Below are positions 49,293-57,843 of a stretch of DNA of 64,000 nucleotides, piece after piece. The stretch comes from Sphingomonas sp. QA11. GTDB taxonomy: Bacteria; Pseudomonadota; Alphaproteobacteria; Sphingomonadales; Sphingomonadaceae. The notes below the pieces were generated by a model that saw only the letters and a program-made list of their open reading frames with translations, ran no database searches and was not told the origin of the DNA. The DNA lies in the NCBI RefSeq assembly GCF_028473665.1, contig NZ_CP098774.1, positions 5,389,501 to 5,453,500 of the forward strand, in the 5' to 3' direction. The first letter of the stretch is position 1; the number at the start of each line of letters is the position of its first letter. A program made the translations under genes and the position numbers.

Positions 49293-52200
49293 TTAGAGAT
49301 CCACCTTCGCGCCGACGCGGAAGGCACGGCCGATGATGCCGGATTCACCCACGACCGGGTTGTAGAGGTACGCACCATAGGTCGCGCCGTCGATCGGCGG
49401 CTTGCGATCGGCCACGTTCATCACATCGGCATAGAGCGTGAAGCGATCGGCGACCTTCACCTGGCCGTGCATGTCGACCGAGATGAACGATTTGACGTTG
49501 CATGGCTGGTACGGCACGCCTGCATTGGTCGGCACCAGGCCGCAATCGCCTGCTACCCCGCCCGGCTGGTCCTCCGCCGAATAGTTATAGCCGCTGGTGT
49601 AATAGGCAGTCGCGGTCAGCGACCACGGTCCGACATCCAGCGTGTTTTGCCAGTTGCCGCGCCAGCGCTGCGTGCCGGTGCCCGAGGTCAGGTTGAAGTT
49701 GCCGAGCGTGCCGGCATAGTGCTGGACCGTCCCGTTCGGGAAAGTGGTGTCAAGATTGATGATATAGGTCGCCTCGATATTCGAGGTCAGCTTCACCTTG
49801 CTGCCGAGATTAAACGTGCCGCGCGCGCCGAAATCGAGGCCCGAGGTGTTGATCTTGTTGGCGTTGATGAAGCTGCCCTGGGCGAAGGCAACGCGGCGCG
49901 TCGCGTTGGGATGATCGGGATCGGGCTCGTCCGGCGTGATGGTCACGCCGTTGAAGCTGGTCTGGCCGGTCGCATAATAATTGGCGATGGCTGATCCGAA
50001 GTCCACGCTGGTGATCGCGTTGGTCTTCTCGATGTTATAATAATCGACGGTGAAGCTGATGTTGTGGACCGGCTGGAACACCGCGCCGGCAGTGAAGTTG
50101 CGTGATTTCTCCGGCTTCAGATTGGGATTGCCCACGGTCGTCTCACCGACGCAGACATTGGTCAGGCACTGGGTGATGTAGAGGTTGGGCAGGCCACCGG
50201 CGGTCAGATGCTGCGCGATATAGTCAGGCGGCAGCGAGGACAGGGGCGCCGTCACATAGCCCGTGGTGGGCAGCGCGCCCGCCTCGGCGAAGCTCGGGAT
50301 ACGGAAGCCCTTCGAGAAGGTGCCGCGGATCGCGAGCTGCTTGATCGGCGTGAACTTGGCGCCGATCTTCGGCGAGAAATTGCTCTGCCCGCTCGAATAA
50401 TGGTCGTATCGGCCCGAACCGTTGATCTCGAGCATGTCCAGCACTGGCGCGTTGATCTCGAAATAGGCCGATTCGACCTCGCGCTTGCCGGTCGCGCCAA
50501 AGGCATTCAGGCGGAAATAGCGCTCGGTCGGCCCGTTATAGTCCGGGTTGCCGCTGGGATCGTACAGCGATTCATGCCGGAACGCGCCGCCCACCGCGAC
50601 CTGCAGCGGACCCCCGGGGAGCTGGAAGAAGTCGCGCGAGATGCTGCCCTGCACCTGGTAGAGATGCGAGTTCTGGTGGTTGATCTGGGTCGGCGTCAGA
50701 TAGTCGAGCGCCGCCTGGCTGGTCTGCTGCGGATTGACGAAATTATACGATCCGTCGGCGATCTCGTCGAGCAGGTGCTGGATATAGACATAGCCCTTGG
50801 CGACGGTGGTCAGCTTGCTGATCATCGCGGTGCCGTCGATCGCATAGTTCCAGTCGCCGAAATTGCCATGCAGGCCGAGCGCCGCGCGGAAGACGTCGCT
50901 CTGCGATGAATTGAACTCGGTGCTGGTGGGCAGGCGGCCGGTGATGCGCGCGAGCTGGCCCTGTGCCGCGAACGGATTGTTCGGGTTAAGCGTGCCGTTC
51001 GTCGCGGTACAGGCGACAGTGGTGCCGCGCGGACAGATATAGACCGGCAGGGTCAGGATGGTCGCATTGGCGGCAGTGGTATAGGCCGGGAAGTCGATGC
51101 CGGCCGGCGCCGCTGCACGGATGATGCTGGCCAGGCCGGTATAGGAGGATTCGCTCCGTTCATAGTTGAACTCGCCGGTCAGCTGCGCATTGCCGATGTT
51201 CGCGGTGAGATGGGCGGACGCGCCCCAGCGCTGCATCTTCGGCTCGATCTGGCCGTAGTCATGCGTGACGTCCTGCTGGCAGACGGTGCGCGGCGCGGTC
51301 GGGTTGCCGGCATAGTCGGAATCGCTCAGCGTATAGGGCGTCAGGCCCTGGCAGCCGTTGAGCAGCTGATAGCGGCCGAGCGGGGTGGTGTTGGTCGCGT
51401 CAAAGGGCCGCACCATGAAGGCGGTCGTTCGTGACGAGAGACCGTTGAAGACGCCGTTGGTGGCGCCGTTCTCGATATTGTTCGGGCCGCAGACGCCGAG
51501 CTGGCCGGTCGTGCCGGTGCGCGAGCAGAGGCCGGTCAGGTCGTCCGTGTTGTACGGATAGCCCCGGTCCTTGTTGTAGAGCGCGGCGCTGTTGAGATAA
51601 TGTCCGCTGACATAGACATTGTAGCCCTGCTCGCTGAGGTCGCCATAGCCGAAGGTGGCGCTCAGCCGGTGGTTGGCCGCGTCGCCGCGCTGGCTGATGC
51701 CCGCCTCCGCCGTGGCGTGAAGGCCCTTGATCTCCTTCTTGGTGATGACGTTGACCACACCGGCGACGGCGTCGGCGCCATAGGTCGAGGAGGCGCCGTC
51801 CTTCAGCACTTCGACCCGCTCGACGATTTCGTCGGGGATGGTGTTGAGATCGACGAAGTTGCGCACGCCGTCGTCGGCCAGCGGATAATAAGCGGCGCGC
51901 AGGCCGTCGAACAAGACCAGCGTCGACGAGGTGGTGAGGCCCCGCAGCGAGATCGCCGAGGCGCCACCGGCGAACGCGCCGTTGGCGGTGGCGCTGTTGA
52001 CCAGGGCCGGGCCGTTATTGGCGGAAAGCGTCTGGATCGCCCCCTGCACCGTGGTGATGCCGCGCTTCCCGATATCGTCAGCGGTGAGGACCGTGATGGG
52101 CGAGGGCGTCTCGGTATCGGTGCGACGGAACAGCGTGCCGGTGACGACGATATCGCCGCCGCCTGAATCGGCAGCATGATCGGCTGGTGTCGCGGTGTCG

Positions 52201-52319
52201 CCGGCGCCCGGCGCCTGCTGCGCGAAGGCGGGTGTCGCGGCGAGCGACAGGAAGGTGGCGGCCGTCGCCACGCCTGCGAGCAGGCGAGCCTTTCGGACTG
52301 ACGGGATGGTAATATTCAC
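49293..52319 (-). CDS. TonB-dependent receptor (large)
   Basis: 1,008 residues from the GTG at 52319, seven bases after GAGGAG; an earlier GTG at 52334 would overlap that site. Signal peptide ending TPAFAQ, TonB-box region GGDIVVTGTLFRR, plug with SAISLRGL and VEVLKDGASSTYGADAVAGV, and a C-terminal barrel ending in a terminal aromatic-rich strand (FRVGAKVDL). Resembles the large sphingomonad receptors often used for carbohydrates or other bulky nutrients. Ligand unknown. Alone in its transcription unit. Confidence 0.92.
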   Translation of the reverse strand: MNITIPSVRKARLLAGVATAATFLSLAATPAFAQQAPGAGDTATPADHAADSGGGDIVVTGTLFRRTDTETPSPITVLTADDIGKRGITTVQGAIQTLSANNGPALVNSATANGAFAGGASAISLRGLTTSSTLVLFDGLRAAYYPLADDGVRNFVDLNTIPDEIVERVEVLKDGASSTYGADAVAGVVNVITKKEIKGLHATAEAGISQRGDAANHRLSATFGYGDLSEQGYNVYVSGHYLNSAALYNKDRGYPYNTDDLTGLCSRTGTTGQLGVCGPNNIENGATNGVFNGLSSRTTAFMVRPFDATNTTPLGRYQLLNGCQGLTPYTLSDSDYAGNPTAPRTVCQQDVTHDYGQIEPKMQRWGASAHLTANIGNAQLTGEFNYERSESSYTGLASIIRAAAPAGIDFPAYTTAANATILTLPVYICPRGTTVACTATNGTLNPNNPFAAQGQLARITGRLPTSTEFNSSQSDVFRAALGLHGNFGDWNYAIDGTAMISKLTTVAKGYVYIQHLLDEIADGSYNFVNPQQTSQAALDYLTPTQINHQNSHLYQVQGSISRDFFQLPGGPLQVAVGGAFRHESLYDPSGNPDYNGPTERYFRLNAFGATGKREVESAYFEINAPVLDMLEINGSGRYDHYSSGQSNFSPKIGAKFTPIKQLAIRGTFSKGFRIPSFAEAGALPTTGYVTAPLSSLPPDYIAQHLTAGGLPNLYITQCLTNVCVGETTVGNPNLKPEKSRNFTAGAVFQPVHNISFTVDYYNIEKTNAITSVDFGSAIANYYATGQTSFNGVTITPDEPDPDHPNATRRVAFAQGSFINANKINTSGLDFGARGTFNLGSKVKLTSNIEATYIINLDTTFPNGTVQHYAGTLGNFNLTSGTGTQRWRGNWQNTLDVGPWSLTATAYYTSGYNYSAEDQPGGVAGDCGLVPTNAGVPYQPCNVKSFISVDMHGQVKVADRFTLYADVMNVADRKPPIDGATYGAYLYNPVVGESGIIGRAFRVGAKVDL

Positions 52320-53298
52320 AGAGACGCTCCTCACTGACCCGTGGGCGGCGCGCGATCGCGCCGACCTTGCGGATTATGTTTTCAGTCTCGGGGATCATGC
52401 ATCCCGGCCCCCCGAGACATGATGGAGGGCGAATGAAACCGGCCCCGGGGCGCTGTAAAGAAGCTGCGTCGGCTCTCATGATTTTCAGATGACGACGTGC
52501 CGGAAAAGTCACGAAATCCGTTAGATGGGCCGAAATGGTCCCATAAAAGGCCTGATCGGAAGATCATTTCGAGCGAAATGAAATACGTTGCGATCCTCGC
52601 GTAATTCGATCGGTGGCGTCCGGCGGGACTGGTGATATCGATAAAGAACGGAGCAGTTGCGGAGACCTCCCCTTAAAAAGGTCCGGGAAGATTGCGGCAT
52701 GCGAGACTTTGGCACGAGATCTAGCTGGCCCAATGCTTGATCTAGATCAGCTCGCCCGGAATTTAAGGCGACGCGCCGACGCCTTTGCCGGAATTAGGCG
52801 ACGTACGCGCTTCTCGCGCCCCGAATTGTCCGTTGGCATGGCCCGACCGATCGATCGCGAGCCAGGCTTCGAGGGCTTTCGCTGGAAATCGAGCCCGGAT
52901 CGCGCCGGAAACTGCTTGATCACCGCGCATGTTTCGCCGCGACGCGGCGTTATGCGGCTCTGTTCATGTAGGAGAAAGGTAAAAATGTCCGGATCGGTAC
53001 TTGATTCGTCGATAGTGCCGACAATGGTGCCATTATGGCCATAAGGTTTCGCCGTCGCGGATGACACAATTATGAAATAATTGTCACAGTCGTTTGAGAA
53101 CGCACGGTAAAAACACTGGATGGTCGTTTCCAGAACGCCGGTGCCCGATGCTGCCGCGCGGGGCGGTGCCGTATCGAGGGGTTGCCGGCACGCCGCTCGA
53201 CTCGTCGCGCTGCCGCCCCGGCCGACCATGCAACTCCATCGCAGGATCAGTGAACGATCATCGGTGGCGGTTCGGGTTGACGGTCCGCACGCTATACG
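52320..53298. other. Long intergenic region without a convincing gene
   Basis: About 1 kb between the receptor gene and the PadR gene. Several frames cross it (52613-53044 plus; 52747-53427 minus) but none has a ribosome-binding site, a domain or family-like composition, and GC is lower than in neighbours. It could hold long promoter sequences or a small RNA; I see no specific one. Confidence 0.5.
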
Positions 53299-53327
53299 CC
53301 ATACACTGTGTATCACATAGTGTATGG
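53299..53327. promoter_or_regulatory. PadR operator (palindrome)
   Basis: CCATACACT at 53299-53307 and AGTGTATGG at 53319-53327 form a perfect 9-base inverted repeat with an 11-base centre, 14 bases before the PadR start. PadR proteins bind such dyads and repress their own operon. Confidence 0.8.
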
Positions 53328-53341
53328 CAGGCAGTGCAATC

Positions 53342-53671
53342 ATGACCCTCGACACCGAATTGTTCGAATCCATGCGGCTTGAACTGCGCCGTGGATCGCT
53401 GGTCCTGGCGGTGCTCGCCCGGCTCACCGAGGAGCGGTACGGCTATACGCTGCGCCAGGCGCTTGCCGCCGACGGGCTCGAGATGGAGGAAAGCACCCTC
53501 TATCCGCTGCTGCGCCGGCTTGAGACGCAGGGCCTTCTCCACAGCGAATGGCGCGAGGAGGAGAAGCGGAAGAAGCGCTTCTACCGCCTGTCGCCCATGG
53601 GCGTTGCGATGCTCGCGGCGCTCACCGTCGAATGGCGCGGCATCAACGCCTCGCTCGACAAGATCCTTTGA
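53342..53671 (+). CDS. PadR-family transcriptional regulator
   Basis: 109 residues from the ATG at 53342; the earlier start at 53324 lies inside the operator and is unlikely. Winged helix with LARLTEERYGYTLRQAL, ESTLYPLLRRLETQGLL and the typical wing EEEKRKKRFYRLS. Gene order PadR then HAAS-domain membrane protein is standard: the regulator controls the operon. Confidence 0.9.
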   Translation: MTLDTELFESMRLELRRGSLVLAVLARLTEERYGYTLRQALAADGLEMEESTLYPLLRRLETQGLLHSEWREEEKRKKRFYRLSPMGVAMLAALTVEWRGINASLDKIL

Positions 53672-53697
53672 CCCCGAATTCGGCGAAAGGCCCTGAT

Positions 53698-54921
53698 ATG
53701 GACATGCTCGACATCTATCTCGACGCGGTGGCGGCGCAATTGCCGCGCGATACCGCTGACGACATCATCGCCGAATTGCGCGACACATTGCTCTCGCAGA
53801 TCGAGGAGCGCGAGGAGGCGCTTGGCCGCCCCCTGACCGACGACGAGCGGGAGGCGGTGCTGCGCGCGATGGGGCATCCGCTCGTGGTGGCGGCGCGGTA
53901 CCGCAAGGGGCCGCAGATGCTGATCGGGCCCGAACTCTTCCCCTATTGGATATTCGCCGTGAAGGCCGGGCTTCTGATCATGGCGGTGATATTCGTGCTG
54001 ACCCTGATGCTGCGCCTGAGCGGCAATCCGGCGGCAGCGCCCGAGGCGTTCGCCCAGTCGATCGGCGGCCTGTTCGGCGCCGGCCTGAGCGTGATCGGCG
54101 CGGTGACGCTGGCGGGCGCGATCTGCGAGCATCTCGGGCTTCGGCCGGGCTATCTCGATAGCTGGCGGGTCAAGGACCTGGAACTGCTCAAATATGGCGA
54201 TCCCGCACGCTGGGCAGCGCATCTGGGCGTCGACCTCCGTGGCAAGAGCCAGCCGCGAAATCAGGAGCGGGACCACGCCGGGACCGGGACCGGGGCCGAG
54301 GCCTCGGGCGCCACGCGGGCACGCGGCATGTCATGGGCGTCATGGGCGTCGTCAGCGCCGCCGCGGGTGAAACGGGCCAGGTCCTGGCCGGGGTCGGACG
54401 CGCTGTTCTCGCTGATCGGCGGCCTCGTCGTCGCGGCGTGGTGGGCGGGGCTGCTGCATATTCCCGGCCTCGGTCAGTTCGACGTCGATGGCGGCGCGGT
54501 GACGGCGGCCCCGTCGCCGATCTGGACGACGCTCCACCTGCCGATCCTCGTCTATATCCTGGCGCAGGTCGCGGTTGACGCGGTCGGCGTGGTTCAGCCC
54601 GCGGCGATCAGATTGCGCGCCGCATTGCAGATTCCGGTCGCGGTCGCCGGCATTGCCCTGACCTGGGCGATCCTGAATGCCGGCGCTCTGTTCGTGCTTG
54701 GGCAGGGCGGCGGGCAGGCTATCATTGGCGGCGACACCGCGCTGTTCAGCCTTGAGGCGCTGCAGGGCATGCACGCGATTGGCCGCAGCCTGCAGGGCAC
54801 CGCGGCCGGCATCAGCGTGATCCTGACCTGGATGTTGGGCGTCACGCTCATCGTCCTGGGGCTGACGGTGGCGACCAATCTCTGGCGGCTGTTCGGTCCC
54901 GGCCGCGCCGTCCACGGCTGA
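53698..54921 (+). CDS. HAAS-domain membrane protein (PadR partner)
   Basis: 407 residues from the ATG at 53698 (GAAAGG upstream). The N-terminal cytoplasmic part (MDMLDIYLDAVAAQLPRD, then ELRDTLLSQIEEREEALGR) is the HAAS/DUF1700-like helical domain. About six transmembrane segments follow, separated by a basic, low-complexity loop (about 175-225). Such proteins accompany PadR and act as signalling membrane proteins of unclear mechanism. Confidence 0.82.
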   Translation: MDMLDIYLDAVAAQLPRDTADDIIAELRDTLLSQIEEREEALGRPLTDDEREAVLRAMGHPLVVAARYRKGPQMLIGPELFPYWIFAVKAGLLIMAVIFVLTLMLRLSGNPAAAPEAFAQSIGGLFGAGLSVIGAVTLAGAICEHLGLRPGYLDSWRVKDLELLKYGDPARWAAHLGVDLRGKSQPRNQERDHAGTGTGAEASGATRARGMSWASWASSAPPRVKRARSWPGSDALFSLIGGLVVAAWWAGLLHIPGLGQFDVDGGAVTAAPSPIWTTLHLPILVYILAQVAVDAVGVVQPAAIRLRAALQIPVAVAGIALTWAILNAGALFVLGQGGGQAIIGGDTALFSLEALQGMHAIGRSLQGTAAGISVILTWMLGVTLIVLGLTVATNLWRLFGPGRAVHG

Positions 54922-55043
54922 CCTCGCCGCGATATCGTAAAGCCACCGAAACGGTTATTGCGGGCCGGGCGCCGATGTCATAGCCTCGTCACATAAGGGC
55001 GGGCCATGGTCCATCGGCGCTTCGGTGTGCCGGACAATCGACC

Positions 55044-56162
55044 ATGGCCGATCAAGCCCCCGCACGGGTCGCGAACGGGCACCCATGGAGAGGCATTCAC
55101 CGGCTAGAGGGGGAAGCCGTGGCTGATGCCGTTCTGAAACTCGCTTATGAGGTTTCGCGCGTCACCGAGGAAAAGGTCGCGCTGATCGAGGGGGTGATGC
55201 GGCGCACCGGCGTGCTGGCGCTGAACGCCCGGCTTGAGGCGGCGCGGGCCGGCGAGGCTGGCATGGCCTTCTCCGTCGTCGCGCAGGAAATGAACGGCGT
55301 CGCCACCGACATCCGCAACATCGCGCGCCAGCTGCGCGAGGCGGTCGCCGCCAATATCGAGCAGCTGCGCCGCGCCGGGTCAGAGATGCATTTCGAACTG
55401 CGCGGCGAACGGCTCGCCGATCTCGCGCTCAACGCGGTCGAGATCATGGATCGCAATCTCTACGAACGCTCCTGCGACATCCGCTGGTGGGCGACCGACA
55501 ATGCCCTGGTCGAGGCGCTGGCCGCGCCCGGTCCGGATGCCGCCGCCTATGCGCAGGAACGGCTGGCGACGATCCTTCGCTCCTACACCGTCTATCTCGA
55601 CCTGTGGATCGCCGACCGCGACGGGCGGATCGTGGCAACCGGCCGGCCCGATCTCTATCGCGGCGCGGCGGGCGCGAACATGGCTGATGCCGAATGGTTC
55701 AGGCGTGGCATGGGGTGTGCCAGCGGCGACGAGTTCGCGGTGTGCGACATCGCGCGCAATCCCCATCTCGGTAACGCGGCGGTCGCGACCTATTCGACGG
55801 CGATCCGTAGCGGTGGGCGCCGCGATGGTGAACGGATCGGGGTGATGGGCATCTTCTTCGACTGGGCGCCCCAGGCGGCCGCGATCGTCCAAGGCCTTGG
55901 CCTCTCGGAGGAGGAGCGCAAGACCTCGCGGGTGATGCTGCTTGGCGCCGACCATCTCGTGCTGGCGGCGTCCGACGGGCGCGACATCCTGTCGAAGCGG
56001 TTCGAGATCGATGCGGGCGCGCAGAACCGGGGCTGGTATCGCCAGGGCGACAGCATCGTCGCCTATGCCCGGACGCCCGGATACGAGACCTATCAGGGGC
56101 TCGGCTGGTATGGCTGCATCGAGAGTCACGTCGATTCTGAATGGGACAAGGACAAAGACTGA
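55044..56162 (+). CDS. Soluble chemoreceptor-like protein: MCP hairpin before a Cache-like domain
   Basis: 372 residues. Residues about 30-120 are a shortened MCP signalling hairpin (GVLALNARLEAARAGEAGMA then FSVVAQEMNGVATDI). The C-terminal part (about 150-365) looks like a Cache sensor (YTVYLDLWIADRDGRIVATG; GYETYQGLGWYGCIE). No transmembrane segment or signal peptide is visible, and the order is the reverse of the usual sensor-then-signalling arrangement. A cytoplasmic receptor that senses an internal compound is one reading. No chemotaxis gene is adjacent. Confidence 0.75.
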   Translation: MADQAPARVANGHPWRGIHRLEGEAVADAVLKLAYEVSRVTEEKVALIEGVMRRTGVLALNARLEAARAGEAGMAFSVVAQEMNGVATDIRNIARQLREAVAANIEQLRRAGSEMHFELRGERLADLALNAVEIMDRNLYERSCDIRWWATDNALVEALAAPGPDAAAYAQERLATILRSYTVYLDLWIADRDGRIVATGRPDLYRGAAGANMADAEWFRRGMGCASGDEFAVCDIARNPHLGNAAVATYSTAIRSGGRRDGERIGVMGIFFDWAPQAAAIVQGLGLSEEERKTSRVMLLGADHLVLAASDGRDILSKRFEIDAGAQNRGWYRQGDSIVAYARTPGYETYQGLGWYGCIESHVDSEWDKDKD

Positions 56163-56238
56163 GTCGGCCGCGTGGACTCAGCGCCGAATATCGGGAACAA
56201 GCTGGTCCGGGCAGTTCAACAGCGGTGTTCCCTATCCA

Positions 56239-57144
56239 ATGCCTGGCAGCAAAAGAGGCGGCGGCCCGGTGCTCGCTGACGCGGCACTCCCCCTCATCGG
56301 ACTGATCTTCGCGCTCTTCATCGCATGGGGTGTCGGCTATCTGGGCGGTTCCGGGCAGGAGCGTGGGCGGAATATCCCCCGCGCTTATCAGCAGGGCGCC
56401 GAGCAAGCCATGCAGCGCGACTGCGCCGGTCGGGATCGGGGCGCGATGGTCCGCTGCGTTCGTGATCACGTGCAGGCGGCCGCCCAGACAGCGCATGACG
56501 AACAGGATCTGAGCGCGCAGAAACGTGCCGCTGACAGTGCCCTTGCCGCCGCGATTGCCGCCTTCGCCACGCTGGTCGTTTCCGTGACGGGCGTCGTTTA
56601 TGTGAAGCGCACGCTGGACGCGACGCTAAGGGCGGTGGAGGACACCAGCCGGGCGACCGAAGCGATGCTCGAGGCCAATGCGCTGGCCAAGGACACGGCG
56701 CAGCGACAATTGCGCGCCTATGTCGGGGTCCAGGCCGCCTGGCTCGAATTCAGCGACGAGGGCGAGCCGGTGGCGCACGTCAAATGGAAGAATTTCGGAC
56801 AGACGCCGGCATTGGAGACCGCAAGCTGGACTCACAGCTGGACGGCGGAATTCCCGCTCCGATCCAGTCTTCCCGAGCCCCCTGAGAGTTTCAGAAAAGG
56901 GGTCAATGTCATCAGCCCCGGCAATTTTACGGAGACCGTGACACCGGACGGAGCGCCTCTGGCGGATCGCAACAGGAAGTCGATCGAAGCTGAAGAAGCC
57001 GCATTCTACGTCTACGGAAAGTCACGGTACGACGACGTCTTCGGGCAGCGCCACGAAACGTCGTTCGTCTATTTCTGCAAGGGAAAGAGCAGTCTGGAAA
57101 GGGGCAGGCTGGCCGGCTATCTCGTCGGCAACGTCCAGACCTGA
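56239..57144 (+). CDS. Hypothetical membrane protein (301 aa)
   Basis: 301 residues from the ATG at 56239. Two hydrophobic segments (about 12-30 and 110-130) flank a helical region with two cysteines (RDCAGRDRG, VRCVRD). The long C-terminal part begins with a coiled-coil-like stretch (TLRAVEDTSRATEAMLEANA) and a small beta-rich domain. Such proteins are frequent but unassigned. No partner gene. Confidence 0.68.
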   Translation: MPGSKRGGGPVLADAALPLIGLIFALFIAWGVGYLGGSGQERGRNIPRAYQQGAEQAMQRDCAGRDRGAMVRCVRDHVQAAAQTAHDEQDLSAQKRAADSALAAAIAAFATLVVSVTGVVYVKRTLDATLRAVEDTSRATEAMLEANALAKDTAQRQLRAYVGVQAAWLEFSDEGEPVAHVKWKNFGQTPALETASWTHSWTAEFPLRSSLPEPPESFRKGVNVISPGNFTETVTPDGAPLADRNRKSIEAEEAAFYVYGKSRYDDVFGQRHETSFVYFCKGKSSLERGRLAGYLVGNVQT

Positions 57145-57272
57145 CGCCTCTCCCCAACGGTGTTGGCCGGAAGGCCGGGCTTCCCAGCGGGTACAAAAAG
57201 CCGCCCGGTCATTTCTGGCCGGGCGGCAGGAAGTCAACGCGTGCAGGCGTCGAATCCGGTGTGATGCGTGCC

Positions 57273-57686
57273 TTAGCGGCGATACCCGTAGCCGCCGCGG
57301 TCATACCCGTAATGGCCATACCCGCCGCGATAATAGCCACCGCGATCGTCGTAGCGGCGATAGTCGCGCCGGTCGTAATAGCGGCGGTCGTAATAGACGC
57401 GGGGCGGCGCACGGTAATAACCGTCATAGGCGTAAGCGGGGCCATAATAGCCGCCATCATAATAGCCCTGGTCGTAATAGCCGTTGTCGTAATAACGGTC
57501 GCGATGCGCGCTCGAGGCGATGGCGGCGCCGATCGCCAGGCCGGCAACCCCGGCGACGATCGCCGTGCCGGTATTGTCATGGCCGCGGTGGCCCCAGTAA
57601 CGCTGCGCCTGGGCCGGAACGGCGGCGGTCAGGGCGGTGGCGCCCAATGCGAGCGCGAGACCCGCCTTTGCGAACATGGTCTTCAT
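57273..57686 (-). CDS. Secreted Tyr/Gly-rich protein with glycine zipper
   Basis: 137 residues; GAGGAG upstream of the ATG. Signal peptide (LALALGATALTAAVPAQAQ), a glycine-zipper-like hydrophobic segment (AIVAGVAGLAIGAAIAS), then about 75 residues almost entirely of Tyr, Gly, Arg and Asp. Low-complexity surface or outer-membrane associated proteins of this type are common in alphaproteobacteria. Role unknown. Confidence 0.82.
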   Translation of the reverse strand: MKTMFAKAGLALALGATALTAAVPAQAQRYWGHRGHDNTGTAIVAGVAGLAIGAAIASSAHRDRYYDNGYYDQGYYDGGYYGPAYAYDGYYRAPPRVYYDRRYYDRRDYRRYDDRGGYYRGGYGHYGYDRGGYGYRR

Positions 57687-57843
57687 TGGTGGACTCCTCG
57701 GGGCCGGGCGCGAAGACGTCCGGAATGAACGTCGGCCCGTGCCGGCTTGGGTCCTATATGGGGATGCGGTGGTGAATGTGCACGGAACGCGGCTTGCAGC
57801 GCCCGTTCATCTGGCAGCCCATCTGTTCGGTGCCGTGTCCATC

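Noticed and set aside
52747..53427. 226-codon minus-strand frame in the long intergenic region
   Set aside because: Overlaps the PadR gene and its operator, no ribosome-binding site, no recognisable domain.
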